A DNA stretch of 43,857 bases from Pseudoalteromonas sp. MSK9-3 (GCF_003590335.1 NZ_MIET01000003.1:1-43857), one strand, 5' to 3'. Positions 17,050 to 28,413 are shown, numbered from the stretch's first letter. Translations and numbers: made by a program. The notes: a model not told the origin generated them from the letters alone.

Positions 17050-19080
17050 TTAAAGCTTAAATTGATTCACCGTGCTGTTTAAAGCACGTGCTAAGTCATT
17101 TAAGTCCTTTGCTTCATCAGCCAAGGTGTGGGCGTGATGAGCGGTACTATTTACTAGATCGTTGATGGCATTTAAGCTGCTGTTAATGTCTTCTGCAACC
17201 ACGGTTTGCTGCTCTGTCGAGGTGGCAATTTGATGGCTTTGATCTTGTACTGTGGTTACTGAGCCTGAAATGTCTTGCAACGAGTCGAGTACATCTTGTG
17301 TTTGCGATACTGACCCCTCAGCCTGCTGCTGTCCTTGTTGCATCATGGTGGATGCTTGTTGCGCTATTTGCTGTAACTTAGAGATCATCTTTTGAATGTC
17401 GTCAGTCGATTCCTGTGTACGACTTGCCAAAGAACGTACTTCGTCAGCCACGACCGCAAAACCACGACCTTGTTCACCGGCTCTTGCCGCTTCAATAGCT
17501 GCATTAAGCGCGAGTAAGTTCGTTTGTTCTGCGATGCTATTTATCACATCAATCACCGCACCGATATTACTGGTCTCTTGCTCAAGCCCCGCGACAACTT
17601 TGGCAGCTTCACCAATATGAGTTGCTAGATTAGTCATATCAGCCTGTGCTTGAGTTGAGCGAGTGGTGCCGTCATTGGTCATACGTTGCACCAGTTCAGC
17701 TGCTTGATTGGTCTCTTGCGCATTGCGTGATATTTCGGTGACAGTCGCAGCCATTTGTGTCACGGCCGCACTTACACTATCAACTTGCTCTTTTTCTTGT
17801 TGAATTTCATGATTGGTACTGGATGAGACGGCACTGAGTTGTTCTGATGCGTTGCCTAGCTGCGAGGCTTGAGCTGCGGTATCTAGCATCATGGCACGTA
17901 ATTTATCAATAAAGGTATTCATGTGCTGAGCTAATTGCCCCACTTCATCCTTACTGGCGATATTGATACGGCGTGTTAAATCGCCATCACCAGAGGCTAT
18001 CTCTCTCATTGTCTCTGTTAATGTGGTAATGGGTTTGGTAATTAACTGTGTGGCCCATAAAATCATTAATACAATAATAAAGATAATAACGATGACCGAA
18101 ACAGTCGTGGTCATGACCGCTTCTTCTACTGGCGCGTTAATTAAGCTGACAGGGATCATGAGTCCAACATGCCAATCGAGAATAGGGCTATCTAATTGCA
18201 CACTATTAAAAATTACGTAGTATTCATTTCCCTTAAACATGACATATGCGGTGCCCGAAGCGTTATTTTTTATTGCACTATTGAGCGCATTAAAGCCAGA
18301 GGTATTATTGAATTGCTTTTCTAACCCATCCAATCCTTCTTTGCCATTGGGGCCTTCATCAGTAATAGATAATTGATGGCCTGTTTGCTCTGATAAATGC
18401 ACAACTTTTAAATCACTATCTAGTAAAAATCCGTATCCTTGATCATTAAATCGAATGTCTTCTACCAGCGCGTTGACGTTGGCCATTTGCAAATCAATAC
18501 CGGCAATACCAATGAGTTGACGTTGATCATTATAGATAGGCTCTTTTATCACCGCAGAGACGTCACCCGTATTGGCATCCACTGAGACAGGGCTAACATG
18601 TAAGCCACCCATTTTCATGGCTTCTGGCCACCAACCACGTTTATATGCGTAATACTCACGGCCATCAGAAAAACGAGAGGTCCGCTCGTTTTCTTTAAAG
18701 TATTCCCCTGTGATGGCGGAGGCAAAGAAGGTTGATAAAATATTATCATCGTTCACTGTCAGGTTAACGAAGTCTTTATTGACTTCAAGGTAACCAGGTT
18801 GAGTTTCAAGCTTACTTTCTCTTTGGTCATATTGGCTGAAGAAATTAACCAAGCTGGTGTTATTAGCAAAAGTCGTGACTAACTTACCGTATTGTGCAAA
18901 AAATGCTTCCATAGAGAGCTTTTCTGAATACAGATGGCTTTGCGCCTCTCTTTCAATACTATTGCGTGATAATGAAGCGATATGGTTAACAAAGTAACTT
19001 GAGGCGATGATAAGTAAAACGGAGATGGTGCCGCCAATAAGTAAGAGGATCTTTTTCCTCAAAGATAAGTTTTCAAGCAT
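17050..19080 (-). CDS. Methyl-accepting chemotaxis protein with dCache sensor
   Basis: This transmembrane chemoreceptor signals to CheA/CheW. The 676 residues comprise TM1 (about 10-31), a large periplasmic double-Cache domain (about 35-325), TM2 (about 328-348), a HAMP domain with a [13 protein letters not shown] segment, and a long coiled-coil signalling domain. The tip [23 protein letters not shown] is the highly conserved CheA/CheW-binding hairpin. In the sensor, R148-G-W150-W151 and D196 (GIAGIDL) resemble the R-x-W-[YF]...D arrangement known from amino-acid-binding dCache domains, so amino acids or related amines are possible ligands (inference). There is no C-terminal pentapeptide tether for CheR. 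It is a single gene on the minus strand. Confidence 0.93.
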   Translation of the reverse strand: MLENLSLRKKILLLIGGTISVLLIIASSYFVNHIASLSRNSIEREAQSHLYSEKLSMEAFFAQYGKLVTTFANNTSLVNFFSQYDQRESKLETQPGYLEVNKDFVNLTVNDDNILSTFFASAITGEYFKENERTSRFSDGREYYAYKRGWWPEAMKMGGLHVSPVSVDANTGDVSAVIKEPIYNDQRQLIGIAGIDLQMANVNALVEDIRFNDQGYGFLLDSDLKVVHLSEQTGHQLSITDEGPNGKEGLDGLEKQFNNTSGFNALNSAIKNNASGTAYVMFKGNEYYVIFNSVQLDSPILDWHVGLMIPVSLINAPVEEAVMTTTVSVIVIIFIIVLMILWATQLITKPITTLTETMREIASGDGDLTRRINIASKDEVGQLAQHMNTFIDKLRAMMLDTAAQASQLGNASEQLSAVSSSTNHEIQQEKEQVDSVSAAVTQMAATVTEISRNAQETNQAAELVQRMTNDGTTRSTQAQADMTNLATHIGEAAKVVAGLEQETSNIGAVIDVINSIAEQTNLLALNAAIEAARAGEQGRGFAVVADEVRSLASRTQESTDDIQKMISKLQQIAQQASTMMQQGQQQAEGSVSQTQDVLDSLQDISGSVTTVQDQSHQIATSTEQQTVVAEDINSSLNAINDLVNSTAHHAHTLADEAKDLNDLARALNSTVNQFKL

Positions 19081-19266
19081 GACATATTCTTTTTATTAGG
19101 ATTGAGCAAAGCTTAATCAAACCATAACTCCGCGTGCTTTACCACTTTTTAGGCACAGATAACAAATAATAGCGCGGATGATATGTCAGTATTTATTCAC
19201 ACTTGTAATTATTTATTGCGAAATACTAACGACTGATGAGTGTAGAATAGGTTTAGTATATAAACG

Positions 19267-19292
19267 AAAAAACGCCCACTGAGGGCGTTTTT
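19267..19292 (-). terminator. Terminator of pckA
   Basis: AAAAACGCCC/GGGCGTTTTT stem with a 5-nt loop, flanked by A and T runs, starts 20 bp beyond the pckA stop. It can act on both strands, though only pckA reads into it. Confidence 0.85.
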
Positions 19293-19311
19293 AGTAAAAC
19301 TCTATAACAAG

Positions 19312-20850
19312 TTAGCTACGAGGGCCGGCCTGTTTGATGGCGTCTGAGACGTCATACTTGGTAAAGTTTTCTTGGAAATCTGCTGCTAATTTTGCAGCAT
19401 ACTCAGCATACTTGGCTTTGTCTTCCCACGTATTAATTGGGTTAAGCAAATTAGTATCAACACCTGGTACTGCCACTGGCACGTCTAGGTTTAGTGATTC
19501 AATGTGTGTTGTTTCAACACCGGCCAAAGTACCTGATACAATCGCATCAATGACAGCACGTGTCGTCGGAATATCAAAACGTTTACCAATGCCGTAAGGG
19601 CCACCAGTCCAGCCTGTATTCACAAGGTATACTTTTGCATCAAATTCACGTACACGCTTCATAAGTAGCTCTGCATATACGCCAGCAGGACGTGGGAAGA
19701 AAGGCGCGCCGAAGCACGTAGAGAACGTTGACTCAATATCAGACGTTGAACCAATCTCAGTTGAGCCTACCTTTGCGGTATAACCACTTAAGAAATGATA
19801 TGCAGCGGCTTCTTCAGATAAAACAGAAACTGGCGGTAAAACACCACTCACGTCACACGTTAAGAATACCACTGCTTTTGGCTCGCCAGCACGGTTTTCA
19901 ACTTTACGCTTTTCAACATGCTCAAGCGGGTAAGCTGCACGCGTGTTTTGCGTTAAGCTGGTATCGTTGAAATCAGGTGTACGATTCTCATCTAACACAA
20001 CATTTTCTAAGATGGTGCCAAATTTAATTGCGTTCCAAATTACCGGCTCATTTTTCTGCGATAAGTCGATACATTTGGCGTAACAGCCGCCTTCAATATT
20101 AAATACGCTGCCCGGTGCCCAGCCATGCTCATCATCACCGATCAAGAAGCGAGTTGGATCGGCTGATAATGTGGTTTTGCCCGTACCAGACAAACCGAAA
20201 AATAACGCGGTGTCGCCTGCTTCACCAACGTTTGCACTGCAGTGCATTGGTAACACGCCTTTAGCAGGAAGCAAGAAGTTTTGTACAGAGAACATCGACT
20301 TCTTCATTTCACCTGCGTAGTGCATGCCAGCAAGCAGCACTTTGCGTTCGGCAAAGTTAATGATCACAGTGCCATCACTGTTGGTCCCATCACGCTCAGG
20401 GTCACAAACAAATGAAGGAACATTCATAACTTGCCATTGTGGTAAGTCAGCACTGTTGTACTTGTTAGGTTCAATAAACATGTTTTTTGCAAAGATGTGG
20501 TGCCACGCAGTTTCAGTGGTAACCACAACTGGTAAATAGTGCTCAGGATCAGCACCCACTTCAAGGTGAGAGACGAAGTGGTCACCGCTTTGTACATGTG
20601 CTTCAACACGTGTCCAAAGAGCGTCAAATTTATCAGCATCGAATGGGCGGTTTACTTTTCCCCATTGGATATCATTTTCAGTGCTTTGCTCTTTAACGAT
20701 AAAACGGTCATTTGGAGAGCGGCCAGTGCGACGACCAGTTTTTGCAACGAATGCTCCGTTTGCGGCCAAAGTTCCTTCGCCGCGAGAGATGGCGAGTTCG
20801 ACAAGTTCAGCTGCAGTTAAATCGACAAAACGAGTAGCGCTTGAAGTCAT
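19312..20850 (-). CDS. pckA: Phosphoenolpyruvate carboxykinase (ATP)
   Basis: This enzyme converts oxaloacetate and ATP to phosphoenolpyruvate and CO2, the entry step of gluconeogenesis. The kinase P-loop GLSGTGKTT is at 219-227. The metal site GDDEHGW follows near 238-244, and the N-terminal [13 protein letters not shown] matches the family. Its 512 residues are shorter than E. coli PckA (540) but as in Vibrio and Shewanella. It is monocistronic with its own terminator, and the 262-bp upstream gap holds a pair of palindromes likely to be regulatory. Growth on peptides and organic acids, usual for marine Alteromonadales, depends on this gene. Confidence 0.96.
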   Translation of the reverse strand: MTSSATRFVDLTAAELVELAISRGEGTLAANGAFVAKTGRRTGRSPNDRFIVKEQSTENDIQWGKVNRPFDADKFDALWTRVEAHVQSGDHFVSHLEVGADPEHYLPVVVTTETAWHHIFAKNMFIEPNKYNSADLPQWQVMNVPSFVCDPERDGTNSDGTVIINFAERKVLLAGMHYAGEMKKSMFSVQNFLLPAKGVLPMHCSANVGEAGDTALFFGLSGTGKTTLSADPTRFLIGDDEHGWAPGSVFNIEGGCYAKCIDLSQKNEPVIWNAIKFGTILENVVLDENRTPDFNDTSLTQNTRAAYPLEHVEKRKVENRAGEPKAVVFLTCDVSGVLPPVSVLSEEAAAYHFLSGYTAKVGSTEIGSTSDIESTFSTCFGAPFFPRPAGVYAELLMKRVREFDAKVYLVNTGWTGGPYGIGKRFDIPTTRAVIDAIVSGTLAGVETTHIESLNLDVPVAVPGVDTNLLNPINTWEDKAKYAEYAAKLAADFQENFTKYDVSDAIKQAGPRS

Positions 20851-20999
20851 GTTATTACCTAAAATGTGAGAATTGAACGGGATAGCTCTGAGTTCTTACT
20901 AACCTTAAGCTGAATTGATAGTAACAGATGATATTGAGATATTCGAGCCTTTGTAGGGCCTGAAATCACATTAATTTGCCAAAAAACTTGAATAATTTC

Positions 21000-21049
21000 A
21001 ATGATACCGGTGTCATTGAAAGTCACATTTAAATGACACCGGTATCATT
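21000..21049. promoter_or_regulatory. Twin operator-like palindromes upstream of pckA
   Basis: AATGATACCGGTGTCATT (21000-21017) recurs as its exact reverse complement at 21032-21049. Each copy is itself an 18-bp palindrome with one mismatched pair and a central ACCGGT. Centres are 32 bp apart, about three helical turns. An even-length palindrome with a central CG is the usual shape of a LacI-family operator. The pair lies 150-199 bp upstream of pckA and downstream of the hslO terminator, so pckA is the only nearby target. Confidence 0.6.
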
Positions 21050-21058
21050 TTTTGAACA

Positions 21059-21084
21059 CAAAAAAGCCGTCATTTTGACGGCTT
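21059..21084 (-). terminator. Terminator of the hslR-hslO unit
   Basis: AAGCCGTCA and TGACGGCTT form a 9-bp stem with a 3-nt loop, followed on the minus strand by TTTTTTG. It starts 29 bp beyond the hslO stop. Confidence 0.88.
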
Positions 21085-21112
21085 GGTATTCAATTTAGGT
21101 GCAACCGTATAT

Positions 21113-21958
21113 TTAGTTAAAAATATTGCGAATATCTTGTTCATTGAAACGGTAATCTGTCAGACAGTAGTGGCAGCTAATGACCACTTCGCCTTGAGCT
21201 TGAACATCTTCTAATAACGCTTCTTGGCCAACATTCACTAATGCGGCAATGGTTTTATCTCGGCTACAACCACAAACAAAGTTGATTTCCTGTGGCTCAA
21301 ACAATTGTGGGTTATCTTCATGATATAGACGAGTTAACACTGTCTGTGCATCTAGCTCTAATAACTCTTCATCTTTTACCGTGTGGCTTAACGCCTCTAA
21401 ATGGGTAAAATCCTGTTGAGATTTTTCTTTATTAACAGGCAAAACCTGCAAAAATAGACCTGCGGCTTTCACATCGTCAGTAGCGGTTTGAGTGGCAAAC
21501 CATAATCGAGTCGTGAGCTGCTCTGATTGGGTGAAGTAGTCTTCAATACACTCTGCCAATGTTTCTTTTGTCAGCGGAACAATGCCTTGGTAACGTTCGC
21601 CTTTAACCGGTGTAATTGTGATGACCATATGGCCATGACCAATTAAGTCGGAGATTCTGCTACCGGTTACTTCACTTTGCATACGTGCAATGCCACGCAT
21701 GTTTTGTTGGTGGTCACCATTAATAACAGCATACTTTACCGGACCATCGCCTTGTAGCTGCACAGCAATGTCGCCTTCAAATTTTAACGTTGCGGTCAGT
21801 AAACTGGTCGCGACTAACAATTCCCCTAATAAGTGCTTCACGGGCTCTGGGTAGTCATGACCTGCGAGAATGTCATTGAAGGTCTGTGAAATTTGGACAA
21901 GTTCGCCACGAACATCAAGTTCGTCAAAAATATAGCGATGTAGTAAATCGGGTTGCAT
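21113..21958 (-). CDS. hslO: Redox-regulated chaperone Hsp33
   Basis: This cytosolic holdase protects unfolding proteins under oxidative heat stress. In 281 residues it has the N-terminal substrate-binding domain and the C-terminal redox switch with four zinc-binding cysteines: C229 and C231 (VCGCSRDK) and C262 and C265 (CHYC). The spacing CxC...CxxC is the full family signature, so redox activation should work. It follows hslR by 10 bp, the same order as in E. coli, so both are probably expressed together, likely with heat shock. Confidence 0.96.
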   Translation of the reverse strand: MQPDLLHRYIFDELDVRGELVQISQTFNDILAGHDYPEPVKHLLGELLVATSLLTATLKFEGDIAVQLQGDGPVKYAVINGDHQQNMRGIARMQSEVTGSRISDLIGHGHMVITITPVKGERYQGIVPLTKETLAECIEDYFTQSEQLTTRLWFATQTATDDVKAAGLFLQVLPVNKEKSQQDFTHLEALSHTVKDEELLELDAQTVLTRLYHEDNPQLFEPQEINFVCGCSRDKTIAALVNVGQEALLEDVQAQGEVVISCHYCLTDYRFNEQDIRNIFN

Positions 21959-21968
21959 TGATTAAATC

Positions 21969-22379
21969 CTAGCTTGATTTCAGTTTTAACAGTTCGCGTC
22001 TTTGCTTTTTATCCGGTTTGTTAACAGGATGTGGAGCAAAAAAACTATTGTTTTTTCTTGCGATGGCATTTTCTTCGCGTTTACGGATACTAGATTCCGA
22101 CTCTAGGTACGCCGTGTGGGCGATTGGCGCGGCTTGGCGCTTGTCAAAAAGCACTAAAATAGTCACTTCTTTTTCATCAAATCCCTGTGCCAGCTTTACC
22201 GTAGCGCCTACCTCTGTGATTTTACTGGGTTTACAGCGCTGGCCGTTATAGTGTACTTTACCCCCCTGTATCATTTCACGTGCGAGCGCTCTAGTTTTAT
22301 AGAAGCGAGTGGCCCAAAGCCATTTGTCGAGTCTAACTCCCACGTTTTTTTCGTCTGATACAGATGAATTTTTAGTCAC
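21969..22379 (-). CDS. hslR: Ribosome-associated heat shock protein Hsp15
   Basis: This small S4-domain RNA-binding protein recycles 50S subunits that still carry a nascent chain. The S4 fold runs from about residue 13 (VRLDKWLWATRFYKTRALAREMIQGGKVHYNGQ), with the characteristic RLDKWLW start and VHYNG turn. A basic C-terminal tail (KPDKKQRRELLKLK) follows. At 136 residues it is of usual length. It heads the hslR-hslO pair and is divergent from gspC, with a 212-bp gap in which no clear sigma-32 promoter was identified. Confidence 0.93.
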   Translation of the reverse strand: MTKNSSVSDEKNVGVRLDKWLWATRFYKTRALAREMIQGGKVHYNGQRCKPSKITEVGATVKLAQGFDEKEVTILVLFDKRQAAPIAHTAYLESESSIRKREENAIARKNNSFFAPHPVNKPDKKQRRELLKLKSS

Positions 22380-22591
22380 AATTTATTAACCATGTAGAGT
22401 GTGAATTAATAGCCGAAATCTAACATATTTTGGCATTGAACAAAAGTTTGCAAAGCAGGTCTTACGATGGGTCTGAGTTGCATCATTGAGTGTGTATTCT
22501 GAGTAACTTAAAGTGTCATATTTGGATGCTTGTTGAATTTTTGCTTAAAGGGTACACTGGGCTGCTACCGTAGAATAAGAAAAAGTCGCAT

Positions 22592-23485
22592 ATGGAATTA
22601 CAACTACAACAGTTACAGAAAGCTTTATTGGCATTACCCCACGCTAAGCTGAGTCGTGCAGTCGTGCTGCTAGTTGTTGTGTATATTGCTTATCTGTTAT
22701 CACAAATGTTCTGGTTGTTATGGCCACAGCCTGTAAATCAGCCTCTCCCAAACCAATCATCTGTTTATGCTGCGGGCAATAAAACGGTCAATACACAAAG
22801 CATTATAGGTCAGCATTTGTTTGGCCGAGCGGATGCTAAAGCACAAGCAAAGCCAGAACCGATTATCTCCGATGCACCTGAGACAACGTTAAATGTGCGG
22901 TTGACCGGTATTGTTGCGGTGAGTTTGGATGATGGCGCAGGCTTAGCGATTATTGAATCTCAAGGTCGACAATCTACTTATGAAGTGAAAGAAGCGATTC
23001 AAGGTACGCGTGCCAAGCTGTCTCGGGTATTGCCAGATCGTGTCATTTTAGATGTGAGTGGTCGATTTGAGACATTGATGTTAGACGGTATAGAGTATTC
23101 AAAAAATGTAGCGATGCCCGTCGCATCAAAAGCAAATAAAACACCGCCTGTAAATAGACAAATTAGCGAACGTGCTGCATCACAGTTAGCAGAGCGTCGT
23201 GATGAATTATTAAAAGAGCCCGGTAAATTATTTGATTATATAAGAATTTCTCGGGCAATGAAGGACGGTAAGCTCATAGGATACCGATTAAGTCCAGGAA
23301 AAGACCCTGAACTTTTTCGCGAAATGGGGCTCAAAAATAATGATTTAGCGGTTTCAATAAACGGCTATCAACTCACGGATATGAAACAGGCTATGTCTGC
23401 TATGAATGAGCTACGGAATAGCTCAGATGCAAGCATAACGGTTGAACGAGATGGACAAACTATGTCGGTGCAATTTAGCCTGTAA
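22592..23485 (+). CDS. gspC: Type II secretion inner-membrane protein GspC
   Basis: GspC links the inner-membrane platform to the outer-membrane secretin and helps choose substrates. The 297-residue protein has a short cytoplasmic start, one membrane segment (about 22-44), a proline-rich linker, an HR domain (about 75-165, LNVRLTGIVAV...) that binds GspD, and a C-terminal PDZ domain (about 195-297, with IRISRAMKDGKLIGYRLSPG and GLKNNDLAVSINGYQL). It starts the gspC-N operon, 26 bp before gspD. PDZ-type GspC is typical of Vibrio, Aeromonas and Alteromonadales systems. Confidence 0.94.
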   Translation: MELQLQQLQKALLALPHAKLSRAVVLLVVVYIAYLLSQMFWLLWPQPVNQPLPNQSSVYAAGNKTVNTQSIIGQHLFGRADAKAQAKPEPIISDAPETTLNVRLTGIVAVSLDDGAGLAIIESQGRQSTYEVKEAIQGTRAKLSRVLPDRVILDVSGRFETLMLDGIEYSKNVAMPVASKANKTPPVNRQISERAASQLAERRDELLKEPGKLFDYIRISRAMKDGKLIGYRLSPGKDPELFREMGLKNNDLAVSINGYQLTDMKQAMSAMNELRNSSDASITVERDGQTMSVQFSL

Positions 23486-23511
23486 AGATACTAATTTTGG
23501 AGTTTAAAAGA

Positions 23512-25584
23512 ATGGGTAATAAGCTACACCTCACAACAATCAAAAAAGGGTTAGCTAAGTATGCAGCTCTGATGTTTGCCGCTGGTATATCTCTGTCAGT
23601 TTCTGCTGTTGAATATGCAGCAAACTTTAAGGGGACTGACATCAATGAATTCATTTACATTATCAGCAAAAACTTAAACAAAACCATCATTATCGACCCG
23701 AATGTGCGTGGCAATATAAACGTGCGCAGCTATGAGTTGATGGATGAAACCATCTATTATCAATTTTTCCTTAATGTATTAGAAGTATATGGCTACTCTG
23801 TCATGGAGATGGACAGCGGTGTGCTTAAAGTCGTACGTAGCTCTGATGGCAAAAAGGGCAACGTGCCTCTTGTTAAAGGTCAAGAGTTTGGTAATGGCGA
23901 TGTCATGGTAACACGCGTTATTCGTGTTAAAAATGTCAGCGTTCAAGAGTTAGGCCCGTTGATCAGGCAATTTAGTGACCAAAAAGACGGTGGGCATGTT
24001 ACAAACTTTAGCTCTGCGAATGTCATGATGTTAACTGGCCACGCTGCATCGGTGAATCGGCTAGTAGATATTATCCGGTCGGTTGACCAGGCAGGTGATA
24101 AGCGTGTTGAGATCATTAATCTTAAGCATGCAACGGCAGATGATGTCGTCAAAGTAGTTGAAAGTATTTATAAAGGCACGGGCAAAAACAGTGTGCCTGA
24201 GTTTTTGATCCCAAAAGTGGTTGCAGATAGCAGAACCAACAGTGTGATTGTCAGTGGTGAATCTCAAGCGCGTAGCCGTGCGACTGATTTGATCAAGCGT
24301 TTAGACGGCGAGCTAGAAAGCCAAGGTAATACCAAGGTATTTTATCTAAATTATGCGACTGCTGAAGACTTAGTTAAAGTGCTACAAGGGGTGAGTAAAA
24401 CTCTGCAAGAAGAGAATAAAGCCGGTAATAATAAATCGTCTCGTTCTCGTAATAATAGAAATGATACCAGTATTGAAGCGCATGCTGATTCAAATTCACT
24501 GGTTATCACGGCGCAACCAGACACCATGCGCTCTTTAACTTCCGTTATCGAAAAGCTAGATATTCGCCGTGCGCAAGTGTTAGTTGAAGCCATCGTTGTT
24601 GAAGTACAAGAAGGTGACGGTGTTAACTTTGGCTTACAGTGGATCTCAGAAAAAGGCGGTATGCTGCAATTTAATAACGGTAGCACAGTGCCTGTGGGGT
24701 CTTTAGCTGTTGCTGCGAAGTTGGCGCAAGACAAAGAAGTTAAAGGAACCATTGTTGGTACTGATGATAATGCGGTTTCTAACACTGTGCGAACAGAAGA
24801 GGGTGACTTAGGTCCTTTGGGTCAATTGCTTGGTGGTGTTAATGGCTTGGCTATGGGTATTGTTAAAAATGACTGGGGCGCGATTGTTCAAGCTATCTCA
24901 ACGGATACGAAATCTAATATTCTAGCTACTCCGTCTATTACCACCATGGACAACGAAGAAGCATCGATGATTGTGGGCCAAGAAGTTCCTATCATTACTG
25001 GTTCAACTCCGGGTGAAAATAATTCTAACCCATTCCAAACCGTAGACCGTCAAGAAGTGGGTATTAAACTTAAAGTAACTCCGCAAATTAATGATGGCAG
25101 TGCAGTGCAGTTGACCATCGAACAAGAAGTATCGAGTGTTAGCGGGGCAACAGCGGTTGATATTTCCGTCAATAAACGTGCGATTAATACCACGGTGATT
25201 GCTGATGATGGTGGCATGGTTATTTTAGGTGGCTTGATTGATGAAGATGTTCAAGAAAGTGTTTCTAAAGTGCCGTTGTTAGGAGATATTCCGTTTATAG
25301 GTCACTTGTTTAAATCAACTAATACGAAAAAGAGCAAACGTAACTTATTAGTCTTTATTCGGCCAACGATTGTACGTGATAGCCGTAGCATGAATGAATT
25401 GAGCCACGCTAAATATAACTTTATTCGCAGCGAACAAGTCAAGCGTAATGAAGCGGGTATTCAATTGATGCCATCGGAAGATACGCCTATTTTACCTGAG
25501 TGGGATGACGCATTAGTATTACCACCGACGTACGAAGAATTCTTAAGTGGTAAGAACAAGAAAGAGCAAGAAAGCAATGACTGA
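23512..25584 (+). CDS. gspD: Type II secretion secretin GspD
   Basis: GspD forms the 15-fold outer-membrane channel for folded exoproteins. In 690 residues there are a signal peptide (cleaved after about VSA), the N0 domain ([17 protein letters not shown]), repeated N1-N3 domains ([54 protein letters not shown]), and the secretin core with [18 protein letters not shown] and [14 protein letters not shown]. The start at 23512 is chosen because TTGGAG ends 9 nt before this ATG. A TTG 15 bp further upstream would sit on the ribosome site itself. Its last 8 bp overlap gspE. No pilotin gene (gspS) is nearby. Confidence 0.95.
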   Translation: MGNKLHLTTIKKGLAKYAALMFAAGISLSVSAVEYAANFKGTDINEFIYIISKNLNKTIIIDPNVRGNINVRSYELMDETIYYQFFLNVLEVYGYSVMEMDSGVLKVVRSSDGKKGNVPLVKGQEFGNGDVMVTRVIRVKNVSVQELGPLIRQFSDQKDGGHVTNFSSANVMMLTGHAASVNRLVDIIRSVDQAGDKRVEIINLKHATADDVVKVVESIYKGTGKNSVPEFLIPKVVADSRTNSVIVSGESQARSRATDLIKRLDGELESQGNTKVFYLNYATAEDLVKVLQGVSKTLQEENKAGNNKSSRSRNNRNDTSIEAHADSNSLVITAQPDTMRSLTSVIEKLDIRRAQVLVEAIVVEVQEGDGVNFGLQWISEKGGMLQFNNGSTVPVGSLAVAAKLAQDKEVKGTIVGTDDNAVSNTVRTEEGDLGPLGQLLGGVNGLAMGIVKNDWGAIVQAISTDTKSNILATPSITTMDNEEASMIVGQEVPIITGSTPGENNSNPFQTVDRQEVGIKLKVTPQINDGSAVQLTIEQEVSSVSGATAVDISVNKRAINTTVIADDGGMVILGGLIDEDVQESVSKVPLLGDIPFIGHLFKSTNTKKSKRNLLVFIRPTIVRDSRSMNELSHAKYNFIRSEQVKRNEAGIQLMPSEDTPILPEWDDALVLPPTYEEFLSGKNKKEQESND

Positions 25585-27121
25585 TGGCCAACTTGATACG
25601 CTGGCTGAAGTAAGTGCAGAGGTGCCAGTGCAAGATGAGAGCGAACAAGGTGGACGTTTGCGTTTACCGTTTGCGTATGCACGAAGAGAAGGGGTTTTAC
25701 TCAGTGAAACGCCTGACGAGCTGAATGTATTTTATCGGGGTGAGCTTTCAGTCAATACATTATTGGAAGTTCGTCGTGTCGCTGGTGGTGGCTTTAAGCT
25801 AATACAGCTAGATGATGATAAGTTTGAACTGTTGTTGGAAGAGTCTTATCAACGTGATAGTTCTGAAACACAGCAAATGATGGAAGACATTGGCAACGAA
25901 GTTGATTTATTTTCTCTGGCGGAAGAGCTTCCACAAACGGAAGACTTATTAGCGGCAGATGATGATGCACCAATCATTAAACTGATCAATGCGATGCTCA
26001 GTGAAGCGATCAAAGAAGGTGCGTCAGATATTCACATTGAAACCTTTGAACAAGCATTAGTGATCCGCTTTAGGGTTGATGGTGTGCTTAAAGAGGTATT
26101 AAAACCCAATCGTAAATTGGCCTCGTTGTTAGTATCGCGTATTAAAGTTATGGCGAAGCTGGATATCGCTGAAAAGCGTATTCCTCAAGACGGCCGGATC
26201 AGCTTACGTATAGCTGGTCGAGCAGTTGATGTACGGGTATCAACGATGCCTTCAAGCTTTGGCGAGCGTGTTGTTTTACGTCTATTAGATAAAAATAATG
26301 CGCGTTTAAACCTCGAAGATTTAGGGATGACTGAGCGAAACCGTGAATTGTTTGCCGGTATTATTGCTAAGCCACACGGTATTATTTTGGTTACAGGCCC
26401 GACGGGTTCAGGTAAAAGTACCACGTTATATGCAGGTATGAGCCAAATAAACTCCAAAGACCGTAACATTCTCACAGTCGAGGATCCGATTGAATATGAG
26501 ATCCCCGGTATTGGTCAAACCCAAGTTAATGCAAAAGTTGATATGACATTTGCTCGGGGTTTACGGGCGATACTGCGTCAAGATCCGGATGTGGTCATGG
26601 TCGGTGAGATTCGAGATTTAGAAACAGGTCAGATTGCAGTTCAGGCATCTTTGACTGGTCACTTAGTGATGTCAACATTACACACAAATACCGCTTCAGG
26701 TGCGATTACCCGAATGGAAGATATGGGCGTTGAGCCTTTCCTACTTTCATCATCTTTACTCGGTGTGTTATCACAGCGCTTAGTGAGAACCTTGTGCCCT
26801 AACTGTAAAGAAGGGCACTATGCGGATGATGGGGAATGTGAATTACTTGGCATTCCAAAGGGAGAGAACACTACCATTTATCGTGCGGTTGGTTGTGAAG
26901 AGTGTAATTACAACGGCTACAAAGGCCGAACGGGTATCCATGAGTTATTGATTGTCGATGAGCATATTCGAGAGCTGATCCATAATGGTAAGGGTGAACA
27001 AGCGGTAGAGAAATATATCCGTACACATAGCCCAAGTATTCGCCAAGATGGTTGTTCGCGCGTATTAGCGGGTAAGACAACGCTAGAAGAAGTATTGCGA
27101 GTGACTCGCGAGGAAGGTTAA
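25577..27121 (+). CDS. gspE: Type II secretion ATPase GspE
   Basis: This cytoplasmic hexameric ATPase drives pseudopilus assembly. In 514 residues it has an N1E region, then the ATPase with Walker [11 protein letters not shown] (near 274-283), the Asp box and Walker B ([12 protein letters not shown]), the His box ([11 protein letters not shown]), and a zinc-binding four-cysteine module (CPNC...CEEC) near 410-450. The ATG at 25577 overlaps the gspD stop in ATGACTGA. An upstream in-frame GTG exists but lies deep within gspD. It interacts with GspL at the membrane. Confidence 0.95.
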   Translation: MTDGQLDTLAEVSAEVPVQDESEQGGRLRLPFAYARREGVLLSETPDELNVFYRGELSVNTLLEVRRVAGGGFKLIQLDDDKFELLLEESYQRDSSETQQMMEDIGNEVDLFSLAEELPQTEDLLAADDDAPIIKLINAMLSEAIKEGASDIHIETFEQALVIRFRVDGVLKEVLKPNRKLASLLVSRIKVMAKLDIAEKRIPQDGRISLRIAGRAVDVRVSTMPSSFGERVVLRLLDKNNARLNLEDLGMTERNRELFAGIIAKPHGIILVTGPTGSGKSTTLYAGMSQINSKDRNILTVEDPIEYEIPGIGQTQVNAKVDMTFARGLRAILRQDPDVVMVGEIRDLETGQIAVQASLTGHLVMSTLHTNTASGAITRMEDMGVEPFLLSSSLLGVLSQRLVRTLCPNCKEGHYADDGECELLGIPKGENTTIYRAVGCEECNYNGYKGRTGIHELLIVDEHIRELIHNGKGEQAVEKYIRTHSPSIRQDGCSRVLAGKTTLEEVLRVTREEG

Positions 27122-27123
27122 GC

Positions 27124-28350
27124 ATGGCTGCATTTGAATACCGCGCTTTGGATGGCAAAGGCAAAGAAAAAAAAGGCATACTAGAAGCCGATACGGCAAA
27201 ACAAGTGCGACAGATGCTACGTGAAAAGGCGCTGATGCCTTTGGAAGTCGCACCTGCTGCAGAAAAAGATAAGCAACAGTCGTCAGATGGCTTTCAGTTA
27301 TTTAAAGGTTATAAGCCGTCGGTTGCGGATTTGGCTTTGGTTACACGTCAATTAGCGACGTTGATCCAGTCATCTTTGCCAGTTGAAGCCGCAGTGATGG
27401 CGGTGGCTGAGCAGTGTGAAAAGCCACGCCTTAAACGCATGCTCATGTCAGTTCGTTCTAAAGTGGTTGAGGGATATACCCTCGCCGATGGTATGTCTGA
27501 GTTTCCCCATGTATTTGATAACTTGTATCGCGCGATGGTTGCTGCGGGTGAGAAGTCGGGTCACTTAGACCAAGTACTCAATCGTCTTGCTGATTATACC
27601 GAGCAGCGCCAACATATGCGCAGTCAAATTACCCAAGCGATGGTCTACCCAACTATTTTGGTTATTTTTGCAATCGCCATCGTGTCTGTTTTGTTGGGCA
27701 CTGTGGTACCACAAATTTTAAAAACTTTTGAAAAGTCAAAACAAGTACTACCTTGGACGACCGAGTGGGTTATGGCGGCAAGTAACTTTGTTCAGTCTTA
27801 TTGGATGATAAGTCTTGTGGTGATAGTGGGCGGGACATTTGGTATAAAGCAAGCGCTAAAACGCCCTAAAGTTCGGTTTTGGTATGACAGTCAGATAATG
27901 ATTTTACCCGGTATTGGTAAGATCAGCCGAAGTATTAATACCGCACGTTTTGCACGAACACTCAGTATTTTATCATCAAGCTCGGTGCCCTTGTTAGAGG
28001 GTATGAAGATTGCGGGTAAGGTCCTTGAGAATCAAAAAATAAAGTTTGCAGTCGCGGAAGCGGCCACGCGAGTAAGTGAAGGTGCGAGCCTACGCGCAGC
28101 TTTGCAGCAAACGAAATTGTTTCCACCGATGATGCTACATATGATTGCCAGTGGTGAAAAGTCTGGTGAGCTAGAGCAAATGTTAGAACGTGCTGCAAAT
28201 AACCAAGACAGAGAATTTGAAAGTATGGTCAGTGTGTCGTTAGCGTTGCTAGAGCCTGCCATGATAGCCAGCATGGCGATAATTGTATTGTTTATCGTGA
28301 TGGCAATTTTACAACCTATTATGGCAATGAACCAAGCGATTGGTTTGTAG
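27124..28350 (+). CDS. gspF: Type II secretion inner-membrane platform protein GspF
   Basis: GspF is the polytopic platform protein around which the pseudopilus is built. Its 408 residues hold two repeated cytoplasmic T2SSF domains (about 70-190, starting LALVTRQLATLIQSSLPVEAAV, and about 272-395, starting ARTLSILSSSSVPLLEGM) and three membrane segments (about 170-195, 220-240 and 375-400). The N-terminal FEYRALDGKGKEKKGILEAD is typical. It starts 2 bp after the gspE stop. Confidence 0.95.
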   Translation: MAAFEYRALDGKGKEKKGILEADTAKQVRQMLREKALMPLEVAPAAEKDKQQSSDGFQLFKGYKPSVADLALVTRQLATLIQSSLPVEAAVMAVAEQCEKPRLKRMLMSVRSKVVEGYTLADGMSEFPHVFDNLYRAMVAAGEKSGHLDQVLNRLADYTEQRQHMRSQITQAMVYPTILVIFAIAIVSVLLGTVVPQILKTFEKSKQVLPWTTEWVMAASNFVQSYWMISLVVIVGGTFGIKQALKRPKVRFWYDSQIMILPGIGKISRSINTARFARTLSILSSSSVPLLEGMKIAGKVLENQKIKFAVAEAATRVSEGASLRAALQQTKLFPPMMLHMIASGEKSGELEQMLERAANNQDREFESMVSVSLALLEPAMIASMAIIVLFIVMAILQPIMAMNQAIGL

Positions 28351-28413
28351 TCAAAAATAGTGGTTATGTCGTTTAGTACATAAGAGAACTAATAATTAAT
28401 TGAGGTATATATT

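Noticed and set aside
21000..21053. Reading the long hairpin before pckA as a terminator
   Set aside because: The T run lies on the plus strand, where no gene reads into it; the arms are themselves palindromic, which fits operators better.
24351..24785. 144-codon minus-strand frame inside gspD
   Set aside because: Antisense to secretin N3/core coding sequence; low-complexity Ser/Thr-rich translation typical of a shadow frame.
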